This document shows, piece by piece, positions 1-12,900 of a stretch of 64,000 bases of DNA. This stretch comes from Spizellomyces punctatus DAOM BR117 (Eukaryota; Chytridiomycota; Chytridiomycetes; Spizellomycetales; Spizellomycetaceae): assembly GCF_000182565.1 (NCBI RefSeq), contig NW_015971538.1:1856983-1920982 (forward strand), given 5' to 3'. A program made the translations under genes and the position numbers. How positions within the stretch are numbered: position 1 is the first letter of the stretch; every line of letters begins with the position of its first letter. Below the pieces are notes generated by a model. The model was given only the letters and a program-made list of their open reading frames with translations. It did no database searches and was not told where the DNA came from.

Positions 1-3000
1 TCATTGGCTTGTCCGACAATTCTTTGCATTGTTACAATATTGGTGCGTTTTTCCAAATACGCGTGGTATGGACTCGCACTAACGAGCGGTCGTACAGATA
101 CATGTCAGCTTATCGCAAAGCTCCCAGCTTATCACAACTGTGCACCCCATCAAATGGCCGTTCATCCCACCCGACCGCTCGCAATATCAACCTCGCGCAC
201 GGAAGGAATTCTATGGGATACAGAATTGTGGGAGCGTAAACGACTATTGGTCGGTGCGCAATCCGGTGTACGCCAGGTAAATCAATTGTAGACAGGCAGG
301 AAATACTCTCAGCCAGCTAAATAACTCCGGCAGGCTGTCTTCTCGGCCGATGGATCTACAATTATATCTGCATTTGCAGACGGAAGTATACTTCTGTGGA
401 ACGTAGATACATTTAATCTCAATTGGAAGATATCACTGGAGCGTTTCGGTGGGGCCCCGCTGATTCCTTATGAGGAACATGACACAGGATTTGGAAGGTC
501 TTCTATGGCTGCGTCCCGCAATGGCGAGATTTTGGTTGAGGCTGGAGGGTGAGTTTTGTTGGTATTAAATTTTCGCAGTTAATATAGGCAGCCCTGTCTA
601 AGTATTTGCCCTTCCGCCTTCAGGTCGTCCACAGTCTTCGTATGGAATCTGGCCGAAAAAAGGCTGATGCATGAAATTCTCGTTCCTACCTTCGAAGGCA
701 AGAGAATTGTACAAGTGGATTTCCTTGGAGATAGCAATGTAAGGTGATCCTACTTCTGGACATGCGATATCTATTGACGTTTTCTGTCCACAGATTGTCG
801 CGCTACTATCAGACGGGGGTGACCTGCTGTTCATTGATGCAGCGGAGGCCAGGTTCGTGGGGAAGTTGGAAGGGAAACGGAAGGTTCGCAAACGTTGCAA
901 GTTTTCCTTGCAGTTGTGATGGTCAGGCTCATTGGAATCTCTTTACCGCAGTTTATATCATTCGCAGCCTCGCCAAACGGCCGGCTGCTTGCTACAGTCT
1001 TCTTGGATTCGACATCTACAATTGGGCTGGTGCGAGTGGATAAGCTTTTGGAACCTCAGGTAAGACTCGCTCTACTTATGTATCCCATAAACCTAAGGAT
1101 GCAAACCAATTCTCAGAAGTGCGAAGGCGTTGGAGATATGGCTGAGCAAGAGGAGGCCGTACGTGTATACAACTTCCTTCTTTGAACTCCACTTTTGCTC
1201 TGCCTGACCGATAATGTGGTCTTCATCAGTCATTCGAGATGCTCGAGGAAACCAAACGTACGTAGCTGGCCCAACACAACAGAGGTTTGGTTGATGAAAA
1301 TGTCTCTGACTGGAAAACTCAGAGTCAGAAGCAGATGAAGGTTTGCGAACAACGGTAGCTGTTGCTCCCGACCAGGCAAAAACGCTCTACGAGCTTGTTG
1401 ATATGGGCGTAAGTGACACCACCATTCAGCAACTTGTGGCGCAAGAGTTAAGGTGCAATTAAAACACAGCCAGAAGCCAAAACCCTTAGTCGATCAAAGT
1501 TGAAGACGTTCTTATCCTACTACGGAAGTTACCCGGACAAATACAGGTCGGTTGTATATCATGCATATGCGAAGGCACCTGGTCTCAACGGCGATGGATA
1601 TAGAACTTTGATATGGCGCTTCCTTCTACACTTGCCTGAGAACCGGAACAGCTACGAGTCCCTATTAGAACAAGGCACGCACCCCTCTGTCAAAGATTTC
1701 CGAAAACATTTCCCACTGAAAAGTGGGAGAAGTCTAAAGAGTATGGAACGGTGTGTCTTGTCATTTACGGGCATTGAGCTTTGAACCGGGCCATGTATGT
1801 TTAAACTCCTTCCTCTCAAGAGTTCTGTCCGCTCTTGCCTATTGGTCTCCAATATTTGAAAGCTTGGATTACCTTCCGTCGTTGGTCTTCCCCTTTGTCA
1901 AAATCTTTCTAAGAGATATGTTTGCTGGATTTGAGGTTGTCATGACAGTGTTGGGTAAGGTATTCGAGCAAATTTGTTATACTGATGGCAGTCTCCGATA
2001 ATTGGGCAACGACTTCTCTTTAGTAAACTGGTGCCAGAAGTGGTGGGAGTACTATCCGAACCCGCCAATCGAGTGTTTGAATGTCATAGAAGATCTCTTA
2101 GCCTTCCATGATGGCGCCCTTCTTGAGCATTTTGTCCATTGCGGTGTAAAAAGCCAGGCAAGGATCGTTGTCTGAATTTCAGCGAGATCGCTCATCATTG
2201 TGGATATTCTAATTTTTCATGTTTGATAGATATACGCCTGGACTATGATGCAATCATTTTTTGCACAAATATTATCAGGATCGGAATGGAGCATGCTTTG
2301 GGACCACTTCTTGACCAACGGGCCAGATTTCTTATACTACTTTGTAGTTGCCTTCCTAAAGTCCCATCGTACCGCCTTGATGGGTATTAAGAATGCGAAG
2401 GACTTCGATGTAAGTTGGCATTCACTTATATTGCCGTTTGGTGGTGATTAATCTTCTTGATTGGACATGCGCCTCTTTGCAGTTCTTTTTTACTCGGCCA
2501 AACCCAACCATATCGGCTCTCCACATCATCCGATCCACTTATGCACTCCAACGACGTACTCCAGACAGCGTCTCCCCTTCTAGCTTCCTTGAGCCATTCC
2601 TACCAATCCCTAAAGGAGAATACCCTGTTTTCAATGCGTATCCAGAATTCATTATAGATTACCAATGTCGAATGAAAGAGAAAATTCGGGAAGATGAAGC
2701 TGAATTGGGACGGCGAAGGAAGATGGCAGATGAGATTACTCAGCTGACGGAAGAGTTGAGGAGGGACAAGCGTGCATGGGAGTCGGCGGACTGGAAGATG
2801 AATGAGATGGTTGAAAGGTGGTGGGAACAGATGATGGGTAGGTGACCCCTCTAAGATGGTTTCGGGAAGGTTGAAAATTGACGTAGCATCTTAGGCGATG
2901 AGGCGAACCACCGTGAACGTCAGGCGAGGTAAGTCGACATATGTCCTAGCATCGACTGGTCGCCTGAATCCCTGATCCGTTTCAGACTTGATGCAATGGA

Positions 3001-3641
3001 TAAAGAACAACGGGCCAAAGCAATGCATAACATTGCAGAAGGTAAAACTGATACGTAGCTCAAAATATGCTAACAACGCAAAGTAACACGGTATTCAATA
3101 GCACGCCGTTCCTTCATAACTAATCACCTTGATACAACGCAACGTCACCTGGCCAATCTTGCTAAAGCCATTGGAAACAATCGTACCGCTTTGGACTCCG
3201 CAGTCGAGAATGGCATCAATTCGGCTCGGTTTACGGATGTTGAAGACGAGTGGGTGAAAAGAGGTCAGGAGATGATGAGAGTGAGGGAAGTGGTTAAAGA
3301 TGTGGATAGGATGCGGCTGGAAAGGTATCTGGATGCTCGCTCACAAAAATAGGACGGCTGTATTAATTCGTTACCCATTGGTTTCGTACAGACTCGTGAA
3401 AAATGCTCGGGAGGTGGGGATACGAGAGACCGATATAGATGACATACTTCTGCGTCGAAAGAGGTTAAACGAATATCACAGTGTTTCTGATGGTGGGAAT
3501 GGTTTGGCGAAGGGGAAAAGCCGGGCTTGGACTCCAGTTTCACCTTTATCATCACCTGTGAAAGAATCAGAGCGAGAGGCAAGCACTAGAATATCGAGGG
3601 AGGGAAGTCCGATCAAGAGCGTAACTTTTGAAGGCGTTTAA
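1..3641 (+). CDS. TBC1D31-like WD40/TBC-domain protein (5' partial)
   Basis: The gene enters from the left edge, so its start is missing. It runs through roughly ten short exons to a TAA at 3639-3641. Early exons (for example up to 276, then from 334) encode WD40-type blades, with phrases such as AVFSADGSTIISAFADGSILLW and STVFVWNL. From about 1500 to 2450 a TBC-like region follows (YRTLIWRFLLHLPENR, GTHPSVKDFRKHFPLKS, PSLVFPFVKIF). A stretch with GEYPVFNAYPEFIIDYQ then leads into a charged coiled coil (about 2640-3300) and a Ser-rich tail. The order WD40, TBC, PVF.YP.FI.DYQ and coiled coil matches metazoan TBC1D31/WDR67, a centriolar-satellite protein linked to ciliogenesis. A similar role at the zoospore basal body is inferred. 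Whether the TBC domain keeps the GAP arginine and glutamine was not established. It converges with the histidine kinase gene 253 bp downstream. Confidence 0.8.
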
Positions 3642-3894
3642 AGTTACATTTGACCATCGGGCTCAGTTGACCAATGCAGCTGGAAATATACATGCCATAC
3701 CCACAACAATAACCCCTCGAACGTCTCTCCATTTGATGAGAGCACGACAGCACACATTCCATACACAATAAAAATACTGTTCACTCATTCATCATGGAGC
3801 GGGGTATCGCATACGAACCTCACAAATACCAATCAAGTGAGAAAAGCTATGTCACCGAACAAATCATAAACGGTGGTCGAGACATTTTCGCAGT

Positions 3895-6800
3895 CTAGGT
3901 AAACTTTGACCAAGGCCCCCCATAATTTGGATGAGGCGTCGCACCGTCATGTGGGCCTTGAGCTTGCTGTTCCGCCTCAGCACCGACCATAAAGCGTATG
4001 ACGGTGGCAATATCACCTAGTTGGAAAGGTTTGGTCATAAAGTAGTTGAACCCGATTTTGAAGCACCGCAGACGGTCCCTGTAAAAGAAGATGGATCGAG
4101 CGTCAGCTGGTCTACAGCTAGTGAAGGAGCTATGAAATGCAACTATGAACATACGATTCCAATGTCTTGGCTGTGAGGGCGATGACCGGGATTGTCCAGC
4201 CTCGTCGGCGGATCTCTTCGGTAGCTTGGAACCCGTCCATCACCGGCATGAGCAAGTCCTATCCAAAATGAAACCTGTAAGACAGGCGAGCTGGTGCAAA
4301 CGATCGGTAGATTTATGCGACCATACTATACCATTAAGCAAACATCAAAGTACTTTTCCCCATTCTTCTCGATCCTCTGAACAGCCTGCTCACCGTTTTG
4401 AGCCTGTTGTACTTCAAACCCAGCCCTTGTCAGCGTGGTAGCAGCGATTTTGAGTAACACCTCATTGTCCTCAACCACTAGCACACGAATCGGTCTATCT
4501 TTCAGAGGGTGGGTCCCTAGCCGCCGTACTGCGGGGTTTGGTGATTTTTTGGTCCCATTGGGACGGATTGACGGCGATTTACGGTCTCCTTGTGACGACC
4601 GGCGTACTCCTGGAGTAAGGTTTGGCGATGACAAAGTGATGCGAGGGCTAGCTACATGCATGATGGACGGGTCGCGTCCTACAGCTTGAGCGCGGGACAT
4701 GGAGGATGTTCGGGTAATTGGGGAGATGGATGGAACACCTGACAGGGAGGGACTCGCTTGCGGTGGAGTGCTTTGCGACGGACTGCCTCCGGGAGTTGAA
4801 TCTGGTGATGGGGCGCGATTTTGGATATCGGTCGACGTTATGTCCGCGAATCCGGGGGAGTCTCGAGCATAATCGTGGCTGATAACTACACTGTCGGGAA
4901 TAGGCGTAATTTGCTGCTCAATACCTGTGCTTTTACAGCCAGGGTTTTTAGCGATGGATTCCCGTCTGCATACAAGGCCTTCGTTTTCTTTTCCAAACGG
5001 CAACCCACTTCCAAATGAACTAGCGATTCCCAATCCTTTCAGTTCTGCGTTTGTTTCCTGATCTTCTTGCTGGCTGATTTCGTCGAGCAGATCAAACCAC
5101 AGCGAGAACGAGACCTTAGTACCTTTCCCTGGTGTAGAAGCCATTTGTATTTCACCGCCAAGTAGCTGGAGCAGCGAATTTGTGATGTTGAGTGATAGGC
5201 CACTTGTTCCAATCGCTCGATCCGCTAGAAGCCCCAAGTTAGCGGCTGCAACATCTATATGTCTTGAGCTATACTCACCTCCGGATTCTGGCGAATATTT
5301 TTTCAGCAAGTTCGGAAGATCTGTGGTCGGGAATCCTTCACCAGTGTCTTCCACTTCGAAGCGAACCAACACCTGACTTGTTGCATCGACGAGTCCTTCC
5401 CGGAAAGAAACTCGCTTCTCGCTAGGCTTAGGACTCTGCGGAATAGCATCAACAGGTATCGGTCTGATACCCTCAACGATCACCCTTAAAATGACACTTC
5501 CTCGCTTGGTGCTCTCGAAAGAGTTGGACACGAGATGTAGCAGAGCCTAAAATTCATTTTACATTAGTTAATTTGAACAACGTGCACGCTATACCCTTTT
5601 TGATTGCTACCTGCTGTAATTTCGTCGCATCGCCTCTGACTCTGGCAGGAAACCACTCCTTCCCTGATGTATTACTTGGAGCCTCCTTCGATCCCAATTC
5701 AACAGTCTTATCGGCTTCTTCAGCAACTGGTGGGACATCTTCAAGTCCCTTTATAACCAGCTTGAAGTCGACATCAGGAGAACATCGAACAGCTTCGCAC
5801 ACGCCACGGTCGTCCAAGCCGTTAGTAAGTTTACATGCCATCTGAGCTTTATACATTCTCTCAGTCAGCGCCTTCAAGTCAAACGGCACACGCTCAATCT
5901 CGACTGTTCCGGCCTCAATTTTAGATAATAGACGCATGTCGTTTAAAATAAACTTCATGACTCGTGCAGCGTCAGCAACGGAAGCCAGATGCTCAAGACC
6001 TTCAGGACTCAAGGTCATTGCCTGATTGCTCTTCGAGCCGCCGTTACCGTCAGAAAGTTCTGTGGTTGAAGGAGGCGGTGACGGGGTATCTGAAGAGGAA
6101 GGAGACATGGCCCCATTATCAGCTGCAGAGGAGATTGATTGCATCAGGATACTGTTGAGTCCGATAACGACATGAAGAGGATCTGTAGAAAGGTTAGCTT
6201 GGCAAAAATGATGAGCCAAAAACACAATACGCACTCCTCAATTCATGGCAGACGAAGGCGAGGAAGTTGCTCTTTTCAGTCGTTGCCATTTCAGCCGCAT
6301 CCTTCGCCTCCAGAGTCTCCTTGATGATGCTCTTCCACCCACTCATATCTCGAAACAAAACCATTTGAATCCGTTCTTTCTGGTCTTGACAGTCAACGAT
6401 GGGGGAAAAATTGGCTTCGACAGTTATTTCTCTGCCATCTTTCGTTTTCAAGACTGTTTCCTGCATTCCTGGTATGACCATATCATCATCGGTTGCTGCG
6501 TTGTACTCGTCACGCGGTGTGGAGTCAGGCAGGTTGATGTACGTACTGTCGACATCAATAACTACGTTATCTTTTTCTTGTACAGCGTCGTTTCCAGTGA
6601 CCGCTGCGGGTATATTGGTGCTGCTGGCCCATGGACCTGGCGGATGCGAGATCTTGAGAAAATGCTTGTCTTTTACGCCATTCCTCGATTTGGTAGTAGA
6701 GACACCTGGGAAGACTCTACTTATATGTATTCCAAATATCAGATCCTCAACAACGAGCTTGGTGAGAGCAAGACCTTCATCGTTTGCATCGATCACGTAG

Positions 6801-8757
6801 CCTTCACGATTGATGAGAAGCAGTGGGTCGCGGATGGCGCCTAGGATGGAGTAGGCATTTGTACGCATCCAATCAATCTGACGCTGGCTCATTCGTGGGT
6901 TCTCAATGATTGTAGGATCACTTTTGTCACGTTGTCGTCTTTTTAACATGCAGCAACGTGTGAGAAGGGCTAGTAGCAGAAACGTGAGAAGGAGGAAGAC
7001 TATATGATGAGGGATACAAAGAGGTAGTAATTAGATCGCAAGTTGCAAGAAGAGGCAACGGCGCGCCCGTAAACATACCAAAAGCCACATAGGGTGCCGG
7101 CAGTTGCTTTGGTTTCCCCCAACAATACAAGATCCATGTGCGGTCGGCTACCGGGAATGAATAATATCCCATGGATTGCCCGGACGGGGTACTATTTCTG
7201 CAGTGAATCGATATCACGTTGCGAAATCAGTATTTTGTCACCCACTGTAGAGATCTCAAAGCCCCTGAGGAAAGCAAGAGAAGTGAAATGACAAACCTGG
7301 GCTGTGCGTACAGCACTGCATTGCCACCACTGGCATCCAGCACCTGAAGTCCTAGACTGATGTTTGCGGTTGTTGATTGAACAGTGGTATCAATAAGCTG
7401 ATATGGGTCAAAAACCTGCCGGAGTGGAGAAATGATGGCCACTAACATTAGTAACAAGTAGCACTCTTGTGTCCACATTCCAACAATTCTAAAGATGATG
7501 CAAGAATGCAGCTTATTACCCCATAAAAAATTCCCTGCAGACTCCTCCCGGTACCGTTGGGGCCAAACCATGGGAGAACAAATCGATGGACGTCGCGATA
7601 CCCGTTCTCGAAGCGTAGTTGAACCTGGGGGAACAGAATCCATTGTTAGTGACGGAGACATAAAAATAACGGCCATTGCTCGTAGACCTTTTGTCCAATC
7701 GTTAGTAACCCAGTATTTAGTGCACGGAAAACGGCGGGTTGTGACGTGGAGTCGCTCAGCACATCAAATCCAATCAACCATTCGCTCCCCTCGGGAACAT
7801 ATTGTGTTGGGAAGTACGTATCTGCCACCGCACGATTAACGGGCACATAGCCCTCCGTTGGCGAAACAGGTAACGATTCACCGTCGCGGGGACCTTGACT
7901 GATGGGACGTCCATTCGTTGCTTCCCAACTAGCCCGCTGATTTTGAGTGACATACGGGGCATACCCGACCCAAGGCACCTTTATCCCAAATTCAATACCC
8001 GTAGAATCTGCATCTAAGCACAAAGAGAGTACGTACCATCCAACTTTGTGTCTCATACGACTTGGTGAACCTCTGGAAGACATTCTGCGTTACATTGACG
8101 CCACTGTCGAAGAACCATCGATAGCCGTATCTAAAATACAATGTGTCAGATAGCCAACGATGGTTTGAACACGGCAAAACGAACTCACATGAGGGTGAGG
8201 GGGACTACATAGGAATGGTCACCAAAATGGTTGATTGGTTGTAAACAAATGTCAGCACCGGAACAGAAGCAAGCAAGCAAAGCCATGGACGATACGTACG
8301 CATCATCTGATTCTGTATTGCTGCTACAGTCGATTGACAGTCTGATCTGTACGCCTGTCGCTCAGCGTCTTGTGACCTGTTACGGAGCGCAAAGAGGACT
8401 GGAATGGATACCTGTGTGGGCAACACCGCAATAGCAATATTAGCATGCGTGCACTACATTGACGCAAGACATAACCACAATGGACGAATATCCTACCGCC
8501 AATCCTGCTAATATCCACAACAACATGCCAATATTGGGCTTGTGAACGGATAAGGTCTCTCGGGTCCTATTTACGCTGCTCCGCCAGCCCGTTGGTTTTG
8601 CGGATGCAGATTGAGTGCTCCCCGACTCAACCGGTGATAGATCCGGGGAAAGCGCCGATGACGACGAAATGACTGCACGGTTTGCGCGAGAGGTCAGAGC
8701 TTCCGAGGAGACGGCTCTGCTACCTCTTCGAGAGGGTCCATTTCGTCGGGTAGGCAT
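3895..8757 (-). CDS. CHASE-domain hybrid histidine kinase
   Basis: This is a multi-exon sensor kinase read on the minus strand, from the ATG at 8755-8757 (MPTRRNG...) to the TAG at 3895-3897. The order is a Ser/Arg-rich N-terminus, then TM1 (IGMLLWILAGLA joined to VSIPVLFALR). An extracytoplasmic CHASE-like region follows (about 8400-7100; FGIKVPWVGYAPYV, ASWEATNG, TYFPTQYVPEGSEWLIGFD). TM2 lies near 6960-7010 (HIVFLLLTFLLLALLTRCC). Next come a PAS-like domain (LLINREGYVIDANDEGLAL), a HisKA H-box (FVCHELR spliced to NPLHVVIGL) and a HATPase region with DTGEG and the degenerate G2 box GTSGLSLNI. The receiver has VLVVEDNE, a phospho-acceptor Asp in DLLMPVMDGF spliced from the next exon, and the Lys of FMTKPF. 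Such kinases feed phosphate to Ypd1/Skn7-type relays at the plasma or ER membrane. The ligand is unknown. CHASE is the domain of plant cytokinin receptors, but it also binds other small molecules. Several exon boundaries are approximate. Confidence 0.9.
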
Positions 8758-9698
8758 GGCACACACGTTGCGTGTGCAGAGTTGACTTGGTGAGCAAGAG
8801 CCGGACTAGTACTAAAGATGCGATCAGTGACCGTTGGCAATGTTTTAGTTCTGCCTTGATGTGTTACAGTTAATTGTTTGTCCGGAAAGAGGGGTGAAGT
8901 ATGCTGAATCCGTTGGCTCGCGGACGGGTTGTCAATAGGTGAATGTGATTGCACAGGTGATTTCTCAGAGATACCCGATCATGCACACAGGCAAGCAATC
9001 AGTGTTCTTCAAAATTGGTTGCGTTGCGCTGTACTACCCTTTCCATATGTTTACAATTGGAATTGTCTATATGAAGCTCAACTTGGGGACTGGCATCCAC
9101 ACGAGCTTACCAACAAAGGCGCGCCATCCAAACATCGAATTCACGATTGCGAAAATGCCCTATTCACCTGAAATGCAGACAGGGCTTATCGGTCGCCCCC
9201 ATTCACAGGCAACCCTTACAGATCCTTGCCTCACAGTTGGTCAGTAGTTTCGGCTGCTTTTTCACACACATGAAGTCTCAGCAATAGGATACGTTGAGAG
9301 GGGAAAAAGACGGCGGGAAATACGATGGTATTCAGATATCAATCAGCTGCCACATCCATGGAGGTTCCTTGGAGGTCACCCATTCACTTGGTCTCCCCGC
9401 GTGCACAATCGCAATGGACGTCCTACACCAGTTGTCTGGTATCCCTTAATAGTTCAGCCGTCTTTAAAGGATCCAGTCGTTATGTAAGCGCAACGTCCCT
9501 CAGAACCACCTTGCTATTGGCACGCACATTCCAGATCGAGCCAATTACAAGCACCGATAATGAGCCGGTGCCGTCCCGCTCTTTGGGGATAACTTTACCA
9601 TTCTTTTGCGCGACAAGAGCGGAGTATGCGCGTCGCTTCCGTAAGCCTAGGAACTACATTAGTACTAATTATTACCCGCTGTCCTAAAGTCCCCAATA
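8758..9698. other. Intergenic region upstream of histidine kinase; no gene called
   Basis: This stretch holds the presumed promoter and 5' leader of the minus-strand histidine kinase plus unexplained sequence. Polar, low-complexity open frames lie just upstream of the chosen ATG (8760-8954, minus), so an additional 5' exon cannot be excluded. Between 9450 and 9690 both strands are open. The minus reading (with IPKERDGTGSLSVLVIGSIW) looks somewhat protein-like, but no family was recognised and no convincing start or splice pattern links it to anything. Confidence 0.4.
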
Positions 9699-9780
9699 GA
9701 CACGATGGCCGAGTGGTTAAGGCGATAGACTAGAAATCTATTGGGCTCTGCCCGCGCAGGTTCAAGTCCTGCTCGTGTCG
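9699..9780 (+). tRNA. tRNA-Ser (AGA)
   Basis: This is an 82-nt type II tRNA. The acceptor arm GACACGA pairs with TCGTGTC, with discriminator G at 9780. The D-arm is GCCGAGTGGTTAAGGC. The anticodon stem ATAGA/TCTAT encloses the loop CTAGAAA, giving anticodon AGA (decodes UCU/UCC after A-to-I editing). A long variable arm typical of tRNA-Ser precedes the T-loop GTTCAAGTC. No intron is present. A T6 run at 9802-9807 is the likely Pol III terminator. Confidence 0.97.
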
Positions 9781-9801
9781 CTCGTCAAGGCGGTTAGCTA
9801 A

Positions 9802-9807
9802 TTTTTT
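9802..9807 (+). terminator. Pol III T-run downstream of tRNA-Ser
   Basis: Six consecutive T residues lie 22 nt past the tRNA-Ser 3' end, at the expected distance for RNA polymerase III termination. Confidence 0.7.
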
Positions 9808-9988
9808 CTTTGTTTTGAGGATTTTATGACCGTGCATGTTATTCATATTTCTCGCTACATGCATGGACAATTACTTCCCTCATACCATCAAACCAGAATA
9901 CTATTTCTCATTCAGCACAGTACATACAAAAAATAAAAAAGGGATCTCCGTCATCTCTGCACCTCCACTGTCTGTTAAAGACAGGTAC

Positions 9989-12900
9989 TTATTCTTCCAT
10001 ATCACTCCCAGAACCACTTTCGTCACCGCCGTTACCTTCCAAGACCTCCAGCTCAAACTCATACTCCTGATCTACCCCCACATACGCATCACACATGAAA
10101 TATAAGCGACACTCTAGTTTGCCCAACTTGTTTTCGGGCGCCACAAAGTCCAGCTTGACTTGCCCACGCTTCTGGAGGGTCGTTCGCTTGATGGCGAGGA
10201 GAGTCTTGTCCTGAGCGTCTCCGACAACGACCCACCAGCCTTCATCCTTCTTGGTGGGATAGTAGGGGGCAATCACGGGTCCTACCGCCGTATCGGCCTC
10301 GTCTTCGTCCATTTCACGTTCCATGACGACTTTGATGGTGACAGCCTCGCCTTGTCGGACTTGGCGGTCGGAAATATCATAGGAAATATCGACGTTGGGG
10401 TAACGGTTGACAAAACGGGCAACATCGGCCATGCGCTTGCCGTCAAGTTGGAGAGCCTGGTTGCGATCTTCGTCTTCCATTTCCATGATGTCAAAGACTC
10501 CTTCTACACCCGCCTTGGTCAGGCGAGCAATAATATCTGCATTGAAATGTGGTACCTGTCGCAATGGTGAATCTCGATCCCAAACAGCTTGGACAACCAT
10601 CTGAGATAGATCCATGGCAGCCAGACAGGGTGCCAGCCACCCATTGCTCGAGATGACATCGACACACGCTTGGATGAGTCGCACTACTTTGGCCAAGATT
10701 GCTTTTTGGTCACTTTCGAGATCAGGCGGGAGTTGCACACGCGAAAAGTGCGCTTGAAGGAGGATATTGGTCTTGAAGTGTGGATCGTTATAGTTGGGAG
10801 TGTCCACCTTGACCGGAAGCCGTTCGTAGATGCGCTTCAGGACCTGGTCTTCGTGATGCCGGATCGGGACGTCCTCAAATTCAGCGGCCGCTGCAATGAT
10901 TTGCAAAAGACCTCGAATCTTGGTTTTGGGGTTGAGAGACATGGAGAAGACTTCGATGGTCACGTAATTTATGTAATAGTACGCGGCAATCATGCCCAAA
11001 TTCAGCGGTGTTACATCGTCTTCTTCCACAGCGATACACTTGCTTGTGGCAAGCTCATCCAACGTTGTTTCCACTAACTCGGATAGATGATCGGAAAGAT
11101 GTCGATGCGTCACACCTTGTAGGTTGTAGTAATTGGGATTCAAGGACATCCGTCGATACAAGAATGTCCAGGTTAAGTAATCCACTGCGTCTTGCTTGTT
11201 CTCAATGGTCTTGGTCACAATCTCGGCGTTGAAATGATCATGTAAGAAGTGATCTAAGTGACTTTCGACGGGTAGAGCCTCGTACAGGAACTTTTTGTAA
11301 AAGTCCTTTTTGACGCTTTGGCACATAAGAACACATCGCCCAGTTTCCCCAGAAGTTGGGCGGGTTGCTCGTCCCATCATTTGCAATACATCTGTGATGG
11401 GGAAATCTGCGTAGCGATGCTCCTTCCCCTCATAGTACTGCGTACCCATGATGACGACTAGGTGACTTCGCATTTTCATTCCCCAGTAAGTGTCCTTGCT
11501 CGCAACAACGACTTGGACAGCGCCGGTATCAAACAAATGTTCAATGATGCGCTTGTCGTTCTTACTGAGCGCTTCGTGGAAGAATGCTACACCATATTGC
11601 ATTGTCTGAACAAGAGCTTTGTCCTGAACTTTATCCAGGTACGGAGCAATATCTTCGTCCGAGCAGTGTAAAAATTTCTTCTCCTCCCCCTCCGCCATCG
11701 CTAAAGTGAGTAAGTCCACAGCCGTAAGCCTCGCCTGTTTACGACTCGGTACGTACACAATGGACGGTTTGCCAGGCGCAAGCTGCGTCACAGCCAAGTA
11801 AGTGGGTTTCGTCATTGCGACCATCATCGAGGCAAAGTGAGGAACGCTGTATCCTTGGATATGAATCTCGAGTGGAACAGGTCGGACGTTAGGTTTGAAA
11901 TTGTAAATACTCTGGCTGGTTGCCCCAATCCACTCGCCGAGGTCCCTGGCATTGGCCAAGGATGTGCCCAGAGCTACAATCCGAATCTTGTTCTCGGTTT
12001 GTACGCTAATATACCGCATCCTGGAGACGATCACCTCCAGAGTCGGCCCAATGTCTCCGCCGATCAAGTGGACCTCGTCCGCAATAAACAACCCAACTGT
12101 CTGCACATTCTTACGTTGCTTCCATCGTCGAGAAAGCATATCCCACTTTTGCGGAGTTGCAAAGACAATGTCCCCTGTCTCGAGGAGTTTCAAATCCGCT
12201 GTTGTTTCGCCAGTAAGAGCAACAATATTTTTCCCACCAAGCAAAGACCCAAACTTTGCTTTCCACTCACTCATCTTCACCTCGACCACTTCGTCGAACG
12301 GGGCAATGTACACGCACCGGGCCGTGGGATTAACGGCCCACAAACGGAGTAAGGCGAATTCTACGCATATGGTCTTGCCTGAACCAGTTGGCGCACCAAT
12401 AAAAACGTTATCATCCGTCTGGTACAATGTGTTGAACACTTGTGTTTGGATTGGGTTGAAATGTCGGTAATCCTGATAGATGGCTTCAAATTCCCGATTC
12501 TTCAACGCAGAAACTGGTAGCGGTTGGAGATCCAACAACTCCGTGTGAGGGGGATATTTTTCGGGGAGAATCAAGTGCTTGAAAGAAACGGGCAACCTCG
12601 TCTCGCAATGCAACCACCGATCGCTGACAATGCTCACATAATAATTTGGCGGCAGTGGTTCATACAAAGGTACGGTGAACGTCACATGATGATCTTCTTC
12701 AGCATAGCGTTGTTTGAGGACAAAAATGTCGTGATAGAGTATCATCTCGCTATCCACATCCTCGACCAACACCCAGAAGGCTTCGGCTCCACCATTGGAG
12801 ATCTTCTCATCAAACTGGAAATCAGGCGTAATTGTTAACTCAAGACGAAGCATCGATCGCGTAATGGGTTGCACATGCGCCTGGAGCTCCAGTTTCGGAA

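Noticed and set aside
9325-9687. 120-codon plus-strand frame beside tRNA-Ser
   Set aside because: No recognised family, both strands are open, and no splice chain or second exon supports it.
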